Of a stretch of 64,000 bases of DNA, positions 21,171 to 32,792 are shown piece after piece (position 1 is the first letter of the stretch; every line of letters starts with the position of its first letter). Under the pieces are notes generated by a model. It ran no database searches. It worked only from the letters and a program-made list of their open reading frames with translations, and was not told where the DNA came from. The stretch covers positions 7,440,001 through 7,504,000 of the forward strand of contig OZ020259.1 in assembly GCA_963971285.1 (NCBI GenBank), in the 5' to 3' direction. Position numbers and translations under genes: made by a program. This stretch comes from Astropecten irregularis. Taxonomy: Eukaryota > Echinodermata > Asteroidea > Paxillosida > Astropectinidae.

Positions 21171-21465
21171 CCCTTTGAGGCACATGTTGCTTCAAAGAGT
21201 TTATTGCCCCCAAGATGGTTTCTTATTGCAAGGTCCGGAACTAGCCTCCCAAGGCCTTGCGGTTCTGGCCACAGTGGTGGTATTCCAGCTAGTGATCATA
21301 AATAATGGTTGTATAAGTCAGAAAGACTGGACTGAGTTAATTAATCGGAATACCACATGTAGATGGACGGTCAATATATCCAGAACCCTAGTGAATGATC
21401 ACTCACTTTTGTCCGAGCAGTTTAGCCAGTCGGTTGTGCGGTTCTTAACAAAAATTATTTTTGAG
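21171..21465 (+). repeat. Ngaro terminal repeat A2
   Basis: 295-bp second copy of A1, immediately after B1. About 215 bp of non-repeated, pyrimidine-rich sequence (21466-21680) separates it from B2. Confidence 0.92.
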
Positions 21466-21680
21466 CCCGCCGCCTCCCCTTTTCTGCCGCCTGTTCAGTA
21501 GATTCATTACATGTCTTGTGGTTAATTCACGGAAATCCAGTTCTGGAGTTATACAATGCTTGGCTGCCATATGGAGCCGGAAGGGAATTTCCTCCTGTTT
21601 TCCTCAAATTTCGTCAGAGCAATGATATTGAGTTTTTGCAGGAGTTTTTCGCCCTCCCCTGAATTGGTTTTCCCCCAGTG

Positions 21681-22446
21681 TTGGCGGAATTACATTCTGA
21701 ACGCCATCATAGCCCTATTAAGGCTTTTTATTTACCGCATTTTAACATCTCGAAATGTTTACTTTAAGTATATTTTGGTGCACATTGTCTTTCACTGATC
21801 TTGCTCTTGATCAAGCCTTAAGTGAAGATGGACATTTATGCCAGTTGTCTGGTTAAATGAAATCATTAAACAATATTATATATACGCTTAAACTGTTTTT
21901 GTTATGCATGCATGGGTATGCATATACATGCACATGATTCCACGGCACAAGTTACGCCGGGACTCAGCCTTTGTATATTATATAAGATTGTCTCGCGGAT
22001 CGCAGCGACCGGAGACCAACTTAAAGGTGTTACAGTTGCACATTTTTGGATTTGAAACATGTATTAATTGGGCCTTCGCGGATCGCAGCGACCGGAAGGC
22101 ATGGAATAATTATTGGCACTGTGTTGTTTCGCGGATCGCAGCGACCGGAAACAAATGGAAAATTGATGTGTAGGCCTACACTTGTGGAATGTTATGGGGC
22201 TTCGCGGATCGCAGCGACCGGAAGCCAAATTGGATTATGGTGTTGAGTTTTATATTGAGTTGTGATTTTCCCGGGTCGCAGCGACCGGAAAATCCGTGTT
22301 TCGCGACTCGCAGCGATCGGAGACACATGCAATTACCTATGGTAATCAATCTATCTGGTAATAAACTGCTCTGGCCGTACTAAACAAAGAAATAAAATTT
22401 GTCAATGTCTGATATTTCTTTCCGTCTTGTCGCATGGGGTAATAAT
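21681..22446 (+). repeat. Ngaro terminal repeat B2
   Basis: Second copy of B1, including the hairpin array at 21990-22326. It forms the right end of the element; host spacer sequence AGATTAATAC resumes at 22447. Confidence 0.92.
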
Positions 22447-24906
22447 AGATTAATACAACTAAAGACAATCACTCGCAGAAAATTTGTCATATTCACCTGT
22501 ACGTGCTAAATACAATGATGAATAAAAGTTAAAGTGTATTAGTTCAGGAAAATAATTTACATGTGTCATGCATTGTCATTTCAGTAATTTGAGTGTATTT
22601 AGTCATAAGCTTCACAGTGGATCGGTCTGTTGCCAATACAGTCAGTCCGCAGTGTGCGTGAAACCTGCTCGGTTTATTCGCTACGTATGCATAGTTTGTG
22701 CAGCAGAACGCGCAACTTCAATATTGATGATTCTGACTTCGACGCGAATTTCACTGATTATTCTTATTTCAGCGGGGTTTCCGTGTTAAAATAATGACTT
22801 TTTGAAGTGAACAAATACCTATTTGATACTGTAAAGGGGTCATTTAGAGATATTCGAGTTCTTTGTTGATAACAAAATGGCAATGAATGTAGGTCTCCAA
22901 ACAACGAAAATACGCGTTACATAACCCGTCAAAATACTACTTTTTTTGTAAATGGTACCACAGCAGGATTTCACATAAAACTGAGAGAGCATCTATCATT
23001 CTTCCGAATTCTGCCCATTTTCCTTCACTTCATAATTTACCTGGGTCAGGGTACAGTTATTTCTCAGCCCATCTCCGTAAACATCGTATAACGGTTCTGC
23101 CGCCATGTTCAGAATAACTTTCTGCTTGCTGATTGGTCAATACTTATTCTTCTAGGATCCCCGGATGTATATATTAACTAACCGAGATAGTCGGGCAAAA
23201 CGTGCAACTAAACTGCCTTTATAAGGGTATATCATTTGTTTGGTGTAAAAACAATTCAAGAATTGTCCCATTCTATTTTGATATTTCAGCCTCTATAACT
23301 GGACACATTCATCAATTGTCTCTTAATTTCATTAATTGTATTGTCATGATTTCATTCCTGGCATAATTCAGAATGGACTATAAAGAATATTTTATTAAAA
23401 AAATACCTGCCATTTTACCAACTTCATCATGTAATAACACGTTTTTTCACCGTTTTTAAATTATTATGCGAAAACAAAAACTTTAAAACTCAATTGAAAT
23501 ATTTGATTAACACTACAAACTGCGCTTTTCTCATTTCCAACAGAAATCGACATTTAAAATCAGTATCCCCGCGTAACATTCATTCAACTTTGTTCCATCG
23601 TGACATCTGACATGCCTTAGTCACGGGCGGAATAATTCATACACGGGTTTACACTTCGAAAAAAGCGCATGCGTGATAGTGCCTCGTTTTGAAGTCGCAA
23701 TCAAAACCGCCGAAGTGTAAACCCGTGTATTGTCTTCGACAATGGACGGGTTTACACTTCGAAAAGTGCGCATGCGTGGAAGTTCCCCTTTTTTGAAGTT
23801 GCGATAAAAATCTAACATGGCCGCCATGGTGTAAACCCGTGATTTGTAATCAAGCTTCGCTCTCTATGTGTTCATCCATTTTTACTTTTCACTTTATACC
23901 CTCAAGTTGAAGTCGTAGTCACAAATTTCTGATATTGCGCAGACCCGTACTGAACCTGTACTACAGACTAGAAAGGCCAAGTCAAACATCTGACATGTTG
24001 ACTTGCAGAAAGTCAAGTTAAAATGTGAATTCTGCTCAGATCATTAATAATATTTAATGGTGAACCATGCAAAAAATCAACCACAAAACTGTTTTTTATT
24101 GTGGTCGAACAAGCTTGAAAATTGTCATTCAGCTTTCAATCCTTGTGTTAAAAACGGCTTTTGTCCCCACACCATTAGGTAGTGGCTTAATTAGCTCTTT
24201 CAGTGTTAACTTTCTACATTTAAATGACTGTTGCAAAGAGCTTTACTCAAATAGCAGTCAGCCGTAATTGGTTAAAATTATACGCAGACATAATGGTGTT
24301 TTGATAGGATGGTTTCTATTTCTTCGACTGGGTATAGAGCAGCTGAACGCATGCAGTCTCTTTGTCATTGACTTAGTATGCTCCCTAATTCCCCTTCTCT
24401 CTCCTATTGTCTTAGGTATTAATTTACAAAACGCTTTCACCATTCATCACACCAGACAGTCAAGGATCGTAGGCAATTTACTATCCTCCTAGCGGGAAGT
24501 TACCGTGGTTCGTGCGTAATACACTGCCAAGGTGAGGCCTTTGTTGGGAGGTTTTAATGGAAAACGTGCAATTGTTTTCTGATGGTACGTGGGCTGATGC
24601 AGATTCCATATCACGTCACTCTCTCCCTCAGTCTGTCTCGGCTGATAATTATAGTGCCTGAACTTGGAAGCGTGGATCTGTAGTGGTTTGATGTCTGCTT
24701 CGTGATTGTATGAATCTAGGCAGTATATAGGCTACCAACCTATTCTGGGCAGGATTTGTTTTACAAGTTCAACCTTACTGTGTGCTTCAGACTTAAGTAG
24801 AAAACAGACTTAGATCACTGACTGGTTTCGCTTGGGCATTTCAGAGGAGAAATTGTGAAATTATTCCTTCTCGACGTTTGGACAATAACGTGCAGTTGCT
24901 GTCAGC
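22447..24906. repeat. Spacer module copy 2 (resumed) and 5' flank of L5
   Basis: Continues the spacer exactly where 15612 left off (matches 2713-3897). It then has a MITE copy (23641-23841) and the conserved upstream module of the L1/L5/L9/L10 genes. Just before the L5 ATG, CATTTCAG|AGGAGAAATTG could be a splice acceptor; L9 has it too, while L1 and L10 read CATTTCTG. No separate gene. Confidence 0.65.
23641..23841. mobile_element. MITE with ACACGGGTTTACAC inverted ends, copy 2
   Basis: ~201 bp. Ends ACACGGGTTTACAC and GTGTAAACCCGTG are perfect inverted repeats over 13 bases. Same interior as the copy at 57514 (GCGCATGCGTG twice, CGAAGTGTAAACCCGTGTATTGT in the middle). It sits at the same place in the spacer as the other two copies, so it spread with the segmental duplications rather than by three transpositions. 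Confidence 0.75.
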
Positions 24907-25397
24907 ATGTTCGCTGCGATTGTTGTCGCATTTGCTGTTTTATCAAATGCTCCTCAAGTGTCTACAAAGTGTAGACGTCTGCTCCATGGGCCACGCTGCC
25001 CTCCGGAGTGGCATCACTGGGGAACTTCTTGTTATTTGGTTACTCAAACCAGCTTTACCTGGTCGAGTGCTAGATCCGAGTGCGCCAAGTTGGGTGGCAT
25101 TCTGGCCGTGCCAAGCTCCCTGGAAGAGAATGATTTCATTGTGGACAATGTGATTCCGAACGGAGAGAGAGAGCTTGGATCGACTGCAATGATCAGGTGA
25201 CCGAGGGAACCTGGTTGTGCGAGGAGGGAGGAGTGGAGGTCAGCTACAGGAATTGGAGAGACGGGCAGCCCGATGGCTATAATGGACAAAATTGTGGTAT
25301 CATTCGCCAAGATACTCGTCAGTGGCATGATTGGGATTGCGGGTGGTCGAATCGTGCAGTGTGTAAGAAGCCTACTTACTCTCACCGAGACCTGTAA
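24907..25397 (+). pseudogene. C-type lectin L5, 2-bp frameshift
   Basis: ATG 24907 with the usual signal peptide and CRRLLHGPRCPPEWHHWGTSC start. In the stretch GGAGAGAGAGAGCTTGG (~25160) two extra bases relative to L1/L10 shift the frame, and a TGA follows at 25198. The rest remains readable in the other frame from GAGGGAACCTGGTTGTGC to SHRDL and TAA 25397: CEEGGVEVSYRNW, GQPD, a WHD in place of WND, closing cysteines. Total length 491 nt, two more than a multiple of three. The lesion lies in a GA microsatellite, a typical slippage error. Confidence 0.85.
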
Positions 25398-28129
25398 TTC
25401 AAAATACAAATCAGAATCGGTGTTGGATCTGACTGCCTTTCCCAACACATCGCCGTCACACAATCATGTACATCTCAATTTCTCTACCAACAATCCCAGT
25501 GTTTCTTCAGATAGTAACATTTATTTAATGACGTTGTGCACGCTGGAGACACAGTGACATAGGTTTACGATAACTGTTAATCAGAACATCCAGTCCCGAA
25601 CGTCAAGCGCAAACCACCGGTACTTTCAGAATGACAGCTTTCCGTAAAAGAGTTTCGTTTCCTCCAGCTACATCGTATTCTAGGATATCCCCTCACATCG
25701 GACGGATGGAACTATTTTTATGGAGTAAAATTGACTGACCGGCGGGACTTTTCTTTCAATAGCGGAAATATTACAATATTAACTATGTGATCATTAATTA
25801 CGAACACACTGTGCATGTGGACCGTTTAAGCTCTGCGTCTGAGCTCAAAACTGATCTTGATTGTGCTGGAAGTTCTGTTTGTTTGTAACGATAGCCGGCT
25901 GAACAATACTATAGCGTACTCATGGTGAGCATTACATAAATCTGATCACTTGTAATAATTTTCAGTCAATTTTACCGGTTTGATAGGAACCATTGGCTGA
26001 TATTTCAACCTCTATAACTGGACACATTTATTAATTGTCTCTAAATTTCATTCATTTTATTGTCATGATTTCATTCCTGGGATAATTGAGAATGGACTAT
26101 GAAGAATAATTTATAAAAAAAAACCTGCCATCTTACTAACTTTATCATGAAATAACACGTATTTTCACCGTTTGTAAATCACTATGCGAAAACCCAAAAC
26201 TATAAAATTGAAGTCAAATATTTTATCAACACTACAAACTCCGCTTCTCTCATTTTCTACAAAAATCGACATTTAAAATCCATGTCCCCGCGTAACATTC
26301 ATTCATCTTTGTTCCATCGTGACATCTGACATATGCTTTAGTCACGGGCGCAATAATTCATTGTAATCAAGCTTTACTCTCTATTTGTTCATCAATTTTT
26401 ACTTTTCACTTTATACCCTCAAGTTAAAGTCGTAGTCACACATTGCTGATATAGCCCAGACCAGCACTGCACATGTATATTAGAGACTAGAAAGGCCAAG
26501 TTCAACATCTGAAATGTTGACTTGCATAGATTCAAGTTGTTTTTGTGAATTATATGTGGTAAAATAGTATCGAGAAATATATTTAAAAAAAAATGAAAAA
26601 CAAAAATAAAGGGCACAAGATGTGTACAATTCAGCATCAATGGTACAATTTGAACATCAATAAGCATCATGCTGTATTGTATACAAGTAACATGTTGTTT
26701 TGTAAAAGTTTATTCGTGCAATCAATTTTATTCAAATTATTGTTTGTGAATTTCAAGCCACTTTCATTATCAATGATATTTAATCTGTAATCAGACGTTT
26801 ATAATTTTGGGACAATTTAAGTTGTGAAACTTTTGTGCACTGTGCTTAGATTAAATGAATAGATATGCCTGCAAAAAATAAGAAGAAAAAAAATGAAGCA
26901 AAAAGAAATAATAAATATACAAAAATTTCAATTTCATCAATGTATACACATTTTTAATAGAGCAAAAATCGTTTACATTTTGACACCATTTTCAATATTA
27001 ATAAGCATCGGTAGACAGAACAGTAACTTTTTATGTGTGTTATGTTATATTCGGATTTTAGTGTGAATTTCAAACCAATTTCATTGTAAAATAACATTTG
27101 TAGATAGCCTGGTTTGCATAAGACGTGTATAATTTACAACCAGAGCCAAAAGAGCTGTTTGTTGTGCCACCTTTGTGAATTGTGAGTAGATTAACCAAAT
27201 CGTGAACCATAAAATACCCGTGCTCTATCTGAATGTAGAAAAACCAAACCAACAAACCAAACCAGGCCAAACAAAACTAAATCAAATCCAACTCAGATTT
27301 GAACAGAGCACAAATCGTGTTCAATTAAGCACCATTTTCAGTATCAATTATTCAGCATAATTAGTATTGCATAAATATCTTACTGTCTGGTTAAAACTGT
27401 AATCGTGCGATCAATTTTATTCGAATTTTAGTGTGAATTTCAAACTGTTTTCATTGTAAATGACATTTAATCTGTAGATAGCCTGTTTTGCATGAGACGT
27501 GTATAATTTATAAATCGGGCCAATTCCATAGAGCTGATAAGCGGTAAGCGATTCTTCTCTGCTTACTGTAGCAGAAACAATTAATCAAACATGAACTTTT
27601 TTCAGAAGTATGCTTACACTTGCCTGGTGATTTTCATTTAAACAATCGGTGAAGAAGGATTGAGTGTCATCTTTCTGTGCTGAATATCAAGCAGTCACAT
27701 GAAATTTAATGTGAACATCGATGAAGCGCACAATCATTATCATTATGCATAAGCAGCTCTATGCAATTCGTCCCCATAATTATTTGGGCAAGAGATTTGA
27801 AAACACACATATCAAAACAAAATGCTGGAGCGATCGAATTTAGACAGAAACTGACAAAAAGAAAATAATTACGATCTGAACTCTTTCAGTCTTGAATAGT
27901 TTTTGGCGAATTGTTCATTATGTCGTCAATTGTTTTTTCTATAACATTAGATTACAACTAAAGTCATTCACTCACAAATATGTCATATTAACCTGTACGT
28001 GTAAAATACAATGATTAATAAAAGTGAAAGTGTATTAGTTCGGTAAAATAATGTACATGTATCATGCATTGTAATTTCTGTAATTTGCTTGTATGAAAGT
28101 CATAAGCTTAACAGTGGATCGGTCTGCTG
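25398..28129. repeat. L5 3' flank and spacer module copy 3
   Basis: 25398-26100 is the lectin 3' flank shared with L1, L4, L9 and L10. 26200-28129 is the spacer module, lacking both the Helentron-like and Ngaro insertions and so serving as an empty site for both. The match to other copies stops near 28129, where GGATCGGTCTGCTGC departs from GGATCGGTCTGTTGCC. No gene seen. Confidence 0.7.
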
Positions 28130-29334
28130 CTAATAGCAGCAGCATTTTGGCTGGCAAATACGCGTCACGCTCATTGGCTGCGCGGCAGTAATTTCGAACA
28201 ACACGCGCGCGTTTAGAACATCAAACCTACAACCGCGCACATCTGAAGACGCTGTAAACGCAGTTGGAAAGTTTTCCTCTTCAAAGATGTCGTTCCATTA
28301 GCTGACATAATCTCACCACCCGACTGACGAACTTGGTGAATCGTGGAGAACCAGTCATCAACCATTTCCAGATACAATCACAATCACAAACATCATCCTT
28401 CTTCAATCACCAAAAATGTAAGAAGTGTTTAATTCATCTGTTTATGAAAACAGGTTTGATAAAGAATCTGAGTTGATTTCATCTTTCTGTAGAGACGTTT
28501 GTATTTTGTGACAGCAGTATGATAATAATTGATGCTACTGAATTGAAATGATTAGAATATTTTTATTCGGTGACAGATTGAATGTTCCCTTCTACTCAGT
28601 TTTGCCTCGTGGAATGGAACATTTTCATCTGTTACCTCAAAATATTATTCTTACCATTGCAGTCATAAACATACACACAATATCAAATAGGAGTTGCTCA
28701 AGGCTTTTGTTCAATTGGCGACTTTTTGGCAAGTTGCCAAACATGAGACAAATCTTGAAAACAGGACTGTGTGGCGAAGTTTGGTTACAAAAAATGTCAG
28801 CCATTAAAAAAAATTATCGCTGATATGGTAAACAAAAAACTAGAAGGTGCATTGATGGAGAAACCCTGAAGGTTATACGTGGCTCCGCTTGGCTGCCAAT
28901 TAAGTTATTCTCCGTCTCCGATGCTGATTTTAGGTCGGAACTAAAAAAAATAAACACAATACTTTATTGATCTTATAGAACGTGAACACGTGGACTGAAC
29001 ACAAGTTTTCTCCTTTTACTTAAAAGTGTAAGACAATGAATTTGCTGCCAATTACTCTGACAGGGTACCAGCCAAACCCAGCCACATTTCAATTATGAGC
29101 AGAGAGAGAGACAGACTGTCTCAAATTGGTGGCTTGGTTTGAACAACAGACTGACAGTGCCAAGGTGTAGCACTGATGGGCAGAATGAATGATTTTTGTT
29201 TCGTTCGCTGTCGACCTATCATGGTGCGCCGTCAAATGAATACAAAGAAATTACCACATCCATTACCACCGGAAGAACGCTAATTGCTGTCTATTAAATT
29301 TTTGGGTAAGGTTTGTTGCTCTGAAAACTACCAG
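28130..29334. other. Array-unrelated DNA, left part
   Basis: Not similar to the rest of the window. 28140-28420 is relatively CpG-rich (CGCGCGCG, GCGCGGCAG) and is followed by AAAAATGTAAGAAGTG, which resembles a 5' splice donor. It could be a promoter plus first non-coding exon, but no coding exon is visible. A 91-codon frame at 28548-28823 has no recognisable features. Confidence 0.35.
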
Positions 29335-29579
29335 CAGCCGATTTCACGAAACTTTACGCAATGGCGTAAGTCCACTTACGCCACAAATGTTGCGTAAGTT
29401 GCGCCATAAATTTATGACCGATTTCACGAAAGTTACGCACTATCCGGATATGGCGTTAGTCGGCGACTTATGCCACAAAATGTGGCGCAACTTACGCCAT
29501 GTATTTAGGTGGCGTAAGTGCATCCAAAATGGCGTCCACGTTTAAGCTCAACGTGAACAACGAAGAACACTTCGTCGAG

Positions 29580-29750
29580 AGAGACTGTTTCGTGACAGAA
29601 AAATCCTTTGGATACTCTCGACTACGGTGAAATAATAGAGCGATATACAAGTATGATTTTACCGGGACTCGGGGATATTTCGCACAGGCTTGTTGCAGAA
29701 TTTCAAGAGGATTTGGAGCGTCAAACTCGGGTAATTCTCCGTTGGTTAGC
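29580..29750 (+). pseudogene. Harbinger transposase N-terminal relic
   Basis: Reading across one frameshift in the run of A residues at ~29601 gives FRDR..PLDTLDYGEIIERY, then EFQEDLERQTR. This matches the family pattern I know for Harbinger nucleases (FRDR-NPLD--DDEEII-RY ... DLERxTR). Nothing of the downstream DDE catalytic region is recognisable, so most of the gene is lost. Confidence 0.6.
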
Positions 29751-31009
29751 GTAAGGGAAAAACAACGAACGAGTGTATTATGTACGCTTTTCTATTGAAC
29801 ACGATGATAGGCAGCGATCAGAAGAGCGGGTGGGATAATCATGGTTAGTCGTTGGAATTGGGCTGGGTGTTTCATACTACAGTATTTCAGTTTGCCGCTA
29901 GTAGGAGTATTGGAAGTGCAAGTGGTTATTTAACTTTTGGTGGAAGAGTGGCTTATTATAAAACACCATAGTAAATACTAAATTCATGACTAACAATATG
30001 ACACAAAAAATAACCCGGGATATGCTATCATTTTTGTGGTGTTCTATTCCCAAATTTAATTTGCACGAAACCGACAAGAATCTACACAATAATAAATATG
30101 AAAAAATATTCAATATGAGGGTTTTTCATTACCAGTTAGCATACATATACATTTATTCATTATTGTTTTGACCTTAATACCATACATTTTAAGTGCATTC
30201 ATATTTTTATTTCTGAACATGTCTTTTTCTGATACAGACTTGAAGGGTTGTTTTTCGGAGATACTGGCTACACCCTTCGCTCCTAGTTGATGGCACCCTA
30301 CTTTACCCACAACCCAGAGGAGAGACACTTTAATTCAGTTGATGACAGTTGAGCCGAGGATAAGCCAAAGGAGGGAAAACACTCATCCTTGTTTGTGATG
30401 TTTTCAAAAGCAAAGCTAGGAGTTTCACTAGAGCCAGAATTTTTTTAATGAGAGCCAAGTTGAGGAGGATGAAGTTAAAGTGACCCATAATGATCAACTG
30501 AAATCTGATTTGATTTGAACACTTGAGCAAGTAAAACTAAGTCACTAGACACGTTTTTATGTCACAAAAGGAGCAGGCAAAATGTTGAAAACAGGTCTCA
30601 TCATTTGATAATTCTTGTTAATATTCACAGTGACATTACAGGGAAAATTCCATAGAAAAAGTTAGCAATGGTCAAAAGGTCACCGGGAAATTTAATTTTA
30701 TCAATTAAAACTTTTTACAAAATAAAATTGGATTCCAAAATCCAAAGGCAATCTTCAAATAAATAGAATCATCTGTGCTGTTATCCTTTCAATTGCAAGA
30801 TTTTAATTAATATGTTATATTTTTTTAATTTTTTTTTTTAATAGTGTGATGTTCTCACACAACTAGTCAGTGACACATGTATTGCTATTATTAAATGATG
30901 TAGCCATATAGTTTATGTTTTACCTTTTTTTTTAATTCAGGTAACCTTTCCAACATATGCTGTATCAATAATATAAGGAAGTTCATGACATGAAACGTGC
31001 CAAAATGAT

Positions 31010-31185
31010 TATGAATTTAAGTTCTAATAAGAGACAACAGCAATGTTATTCTTGCTGGCAAGAAATGGCAATTATCATTAGCAGGCTGACATCCAAGTGT
31101 TTTGCAATTTGCAAAATCTCCTTTTCTACCTGCAGTCTCTCTTTGTCAATTGTCAATTTGCAAACGTTCCTTTTCTAGTTCATAA
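31010..31185 (-). pseudogene. Possible relic of the Harbinger Myb/SANT-like partner gene
   Basis: On the - strand this reads, with one stop and a frameshift, LEKERLQID ... EKEILQIAKHLDVS. This charged heptad-like coiled coil is similar to the C-terminus of Myb-like partner proteins in Harbinger elements. A short acidic frame (DEEDDCDEAEN) lies upstream on the same strand at ~31300. Weak evidence: placement and composition only. Confidence 0.3.
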
Positions 31186-32792
31186 ATCATGTCCCTATTG
31201 GACACATAATTAGGTTGCCCGTTTCACAGCCAAGGCACTGGAACTTGGTGTTGCAGTGTTCACAGGTAGTAGGCCAGCCATCAGTGATGATGATGATGGT
31301 ACAAGAACATTCTCTGCTTCATCACAGTCATCTTCTTCATCTCTCAATTTCTTCATGTTAAGTGGCTCTCTTTGCCTTGAAATGATAGCTTCTGTGTACA
31401 AAAAGGGGGAGTGTATGAAATAAAACAAAATATTTATATGTATGAACATGAACAACATGAAGTGTTTAAGTGACATTTGACAGTTATGTGTGTAGTAATT
31501 GTATTAGCCACAAACGTTTACCTGCACAAGGACTGACATCGCCTTCCCCTCTAGCCACTACTCCTGTGGCAGCTGGGGTCAGTAGGGTACCTCTAGCACT
31601 TCCTCCATGAGATCATTCTTCTCTGATAGTCACCTCGTCCTGAATTGATACAAACAATAAAATAAGTTAGCACTGGAAAAGAAAAGAAAACCCTTCATTA
31701 TCAATGTTCTTCATGTGTTTGGAAAATGTAGGGCCTAACTCTGTTTTTTTATCAAGTGTGTACACATTTTCCAATCCATCAATTGTAAACAGACAGAACC
31801 AATTGCCATTTTGGACTGACTGAAGCATAATAATCAAACTGTCTGCTCCAAGTTTCCATTGAGGTGTGCACTGATCAATCTAACCCTACCCCCTCCCTCC
31901 ATTAAAATAAATAATTCAATGGGTCATCAGGAGCAAAATAATATGGAGCCACTCGCCTCTTTTCTTTTTTGACTTGGAACATACAAAATAAGTGTTTCAT
32001 CAATTTACAAATACAAGAAGGGCCTACAAGTTAAATTTCAGAAAAAAAATTTTATTTCCAAAATACCAAATAGGCTATTATTTTGTGTTGTGTCTGCCCT
32101 AACAAATTCTACAAATAAATATTATTAAAAGCTCTCCATACACCCAGTTGCTACCGCGAGATTTATCCATGATACGTGTACATACATCCCTTAATACCCT
32201 GAAGCTGAAGTCTGTTCATTTTTTTTATAGTCCGAGGCCTAAATTCGGTACTTACAAGGGAGTGAATCACTGAATGTAAACAGCGTACGCGTAGCGTAGG
32301 CTAACCGCATGCAGCCCTGTGACGAGTGCCGTGTCCGCTTGTCCATTTCCTGCAAAGTTGCACTTTTCGTCACGATAATGCCGCAAATGTATAAACTACA
32401 CATGGTTTTCGTCAAGGGAATTTATCTTCGTAAGAGCTCATTTACTACTTTATGCCTCCAATCATGAAAAGTTGTTCACTTTCCGATCACCACCGCGACG
32501 TATCAACAAATTGCAAATGGCTGCCTTCGAGAAAACGTTTGCAACGGTGTGCTCAACGAACGTTTCATGTATAAAGGCATGAATACTCAAACAGTCGTTG
32601 ACCTTATACGAGGTCATCCTTGTCCTAGAAACATTAAAATATAAAAGTGTAAATCCGACGTTGCCCAGCTAAGTCGAGTTTCGTGAAATCGATTTTAAGA
32701 TATGGCGCAGCTACACCATAATTTTATGGCGTAATGTCTTACGCCATAAGTAGATATGGCGTAAGTTACGGCAAGTTTCGTGAAATCGGCTG

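Larger units (their letters stand above)
15613..22446 (+). mobile_element. Ngaro-type tyrosine-recombinase retrotransposon
   Basis: 6834 bp. Order: repeat A1 (15613-15904), gag, RT-RNase H, tyrosine recombinase, SGNH-type frame, then B1 (20405-21170), A2 (21171-21465), ~215 bp, and B2 (21681-22446). This A1...B1-A2-B2 'split direct repeat' plan, with a tyrosine recombinase instead of a DDE integrase, defines the Ngaro/PAT-like branch of the DIRS order. The left junction AACATT|CCCTTTGAGG and right junction GTAATAAT|AGATTAAT compare with the empty AACATT|AGATTAAT at ~2712: no target-site duplication. B1/A2 reproduces the closed-circle junction. B1 and B2 appear identical, and A1 and A2 differ by one 3-nt indel and a base or so, so insertion was recent. 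Only the SGNH frame is damaged. Confidence 0.93.
29335..32792 (+). mobile_element. Harbinger-type DNA transposon, decayed
   Basis: 3458 bp bounded by 20-bp perfect inverted repeats (CAGCCGATTTCACGAAACTT at 29335 and its complement ending at 32792). It is flanked by CAG at 29332-29334 and 32793-32795. A CWG 3-bp duplication fits PIF/Harbinger insertion. Sub-terminal GGCGTAAG / CTTACGCCA palindromes occur at both ends, and a partial second terminus lies at 29420. Inside, a short transposase relic (29580-29750) and a - strand coiled-coil relic (~31010-31180) remain. No full-length protein survives, so the copy is non-autonomous. Confidence 0.8.

Noticed and set aside
31210..31476. A - strand frame of 88 codons with an acidic stretch as an intact gene within the Harbinger element.
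   Set aside because: Short, no intact DNA-binding domain, and neighbouring coiled-coil sequence is broken; at most a relic exon of the partner gene.
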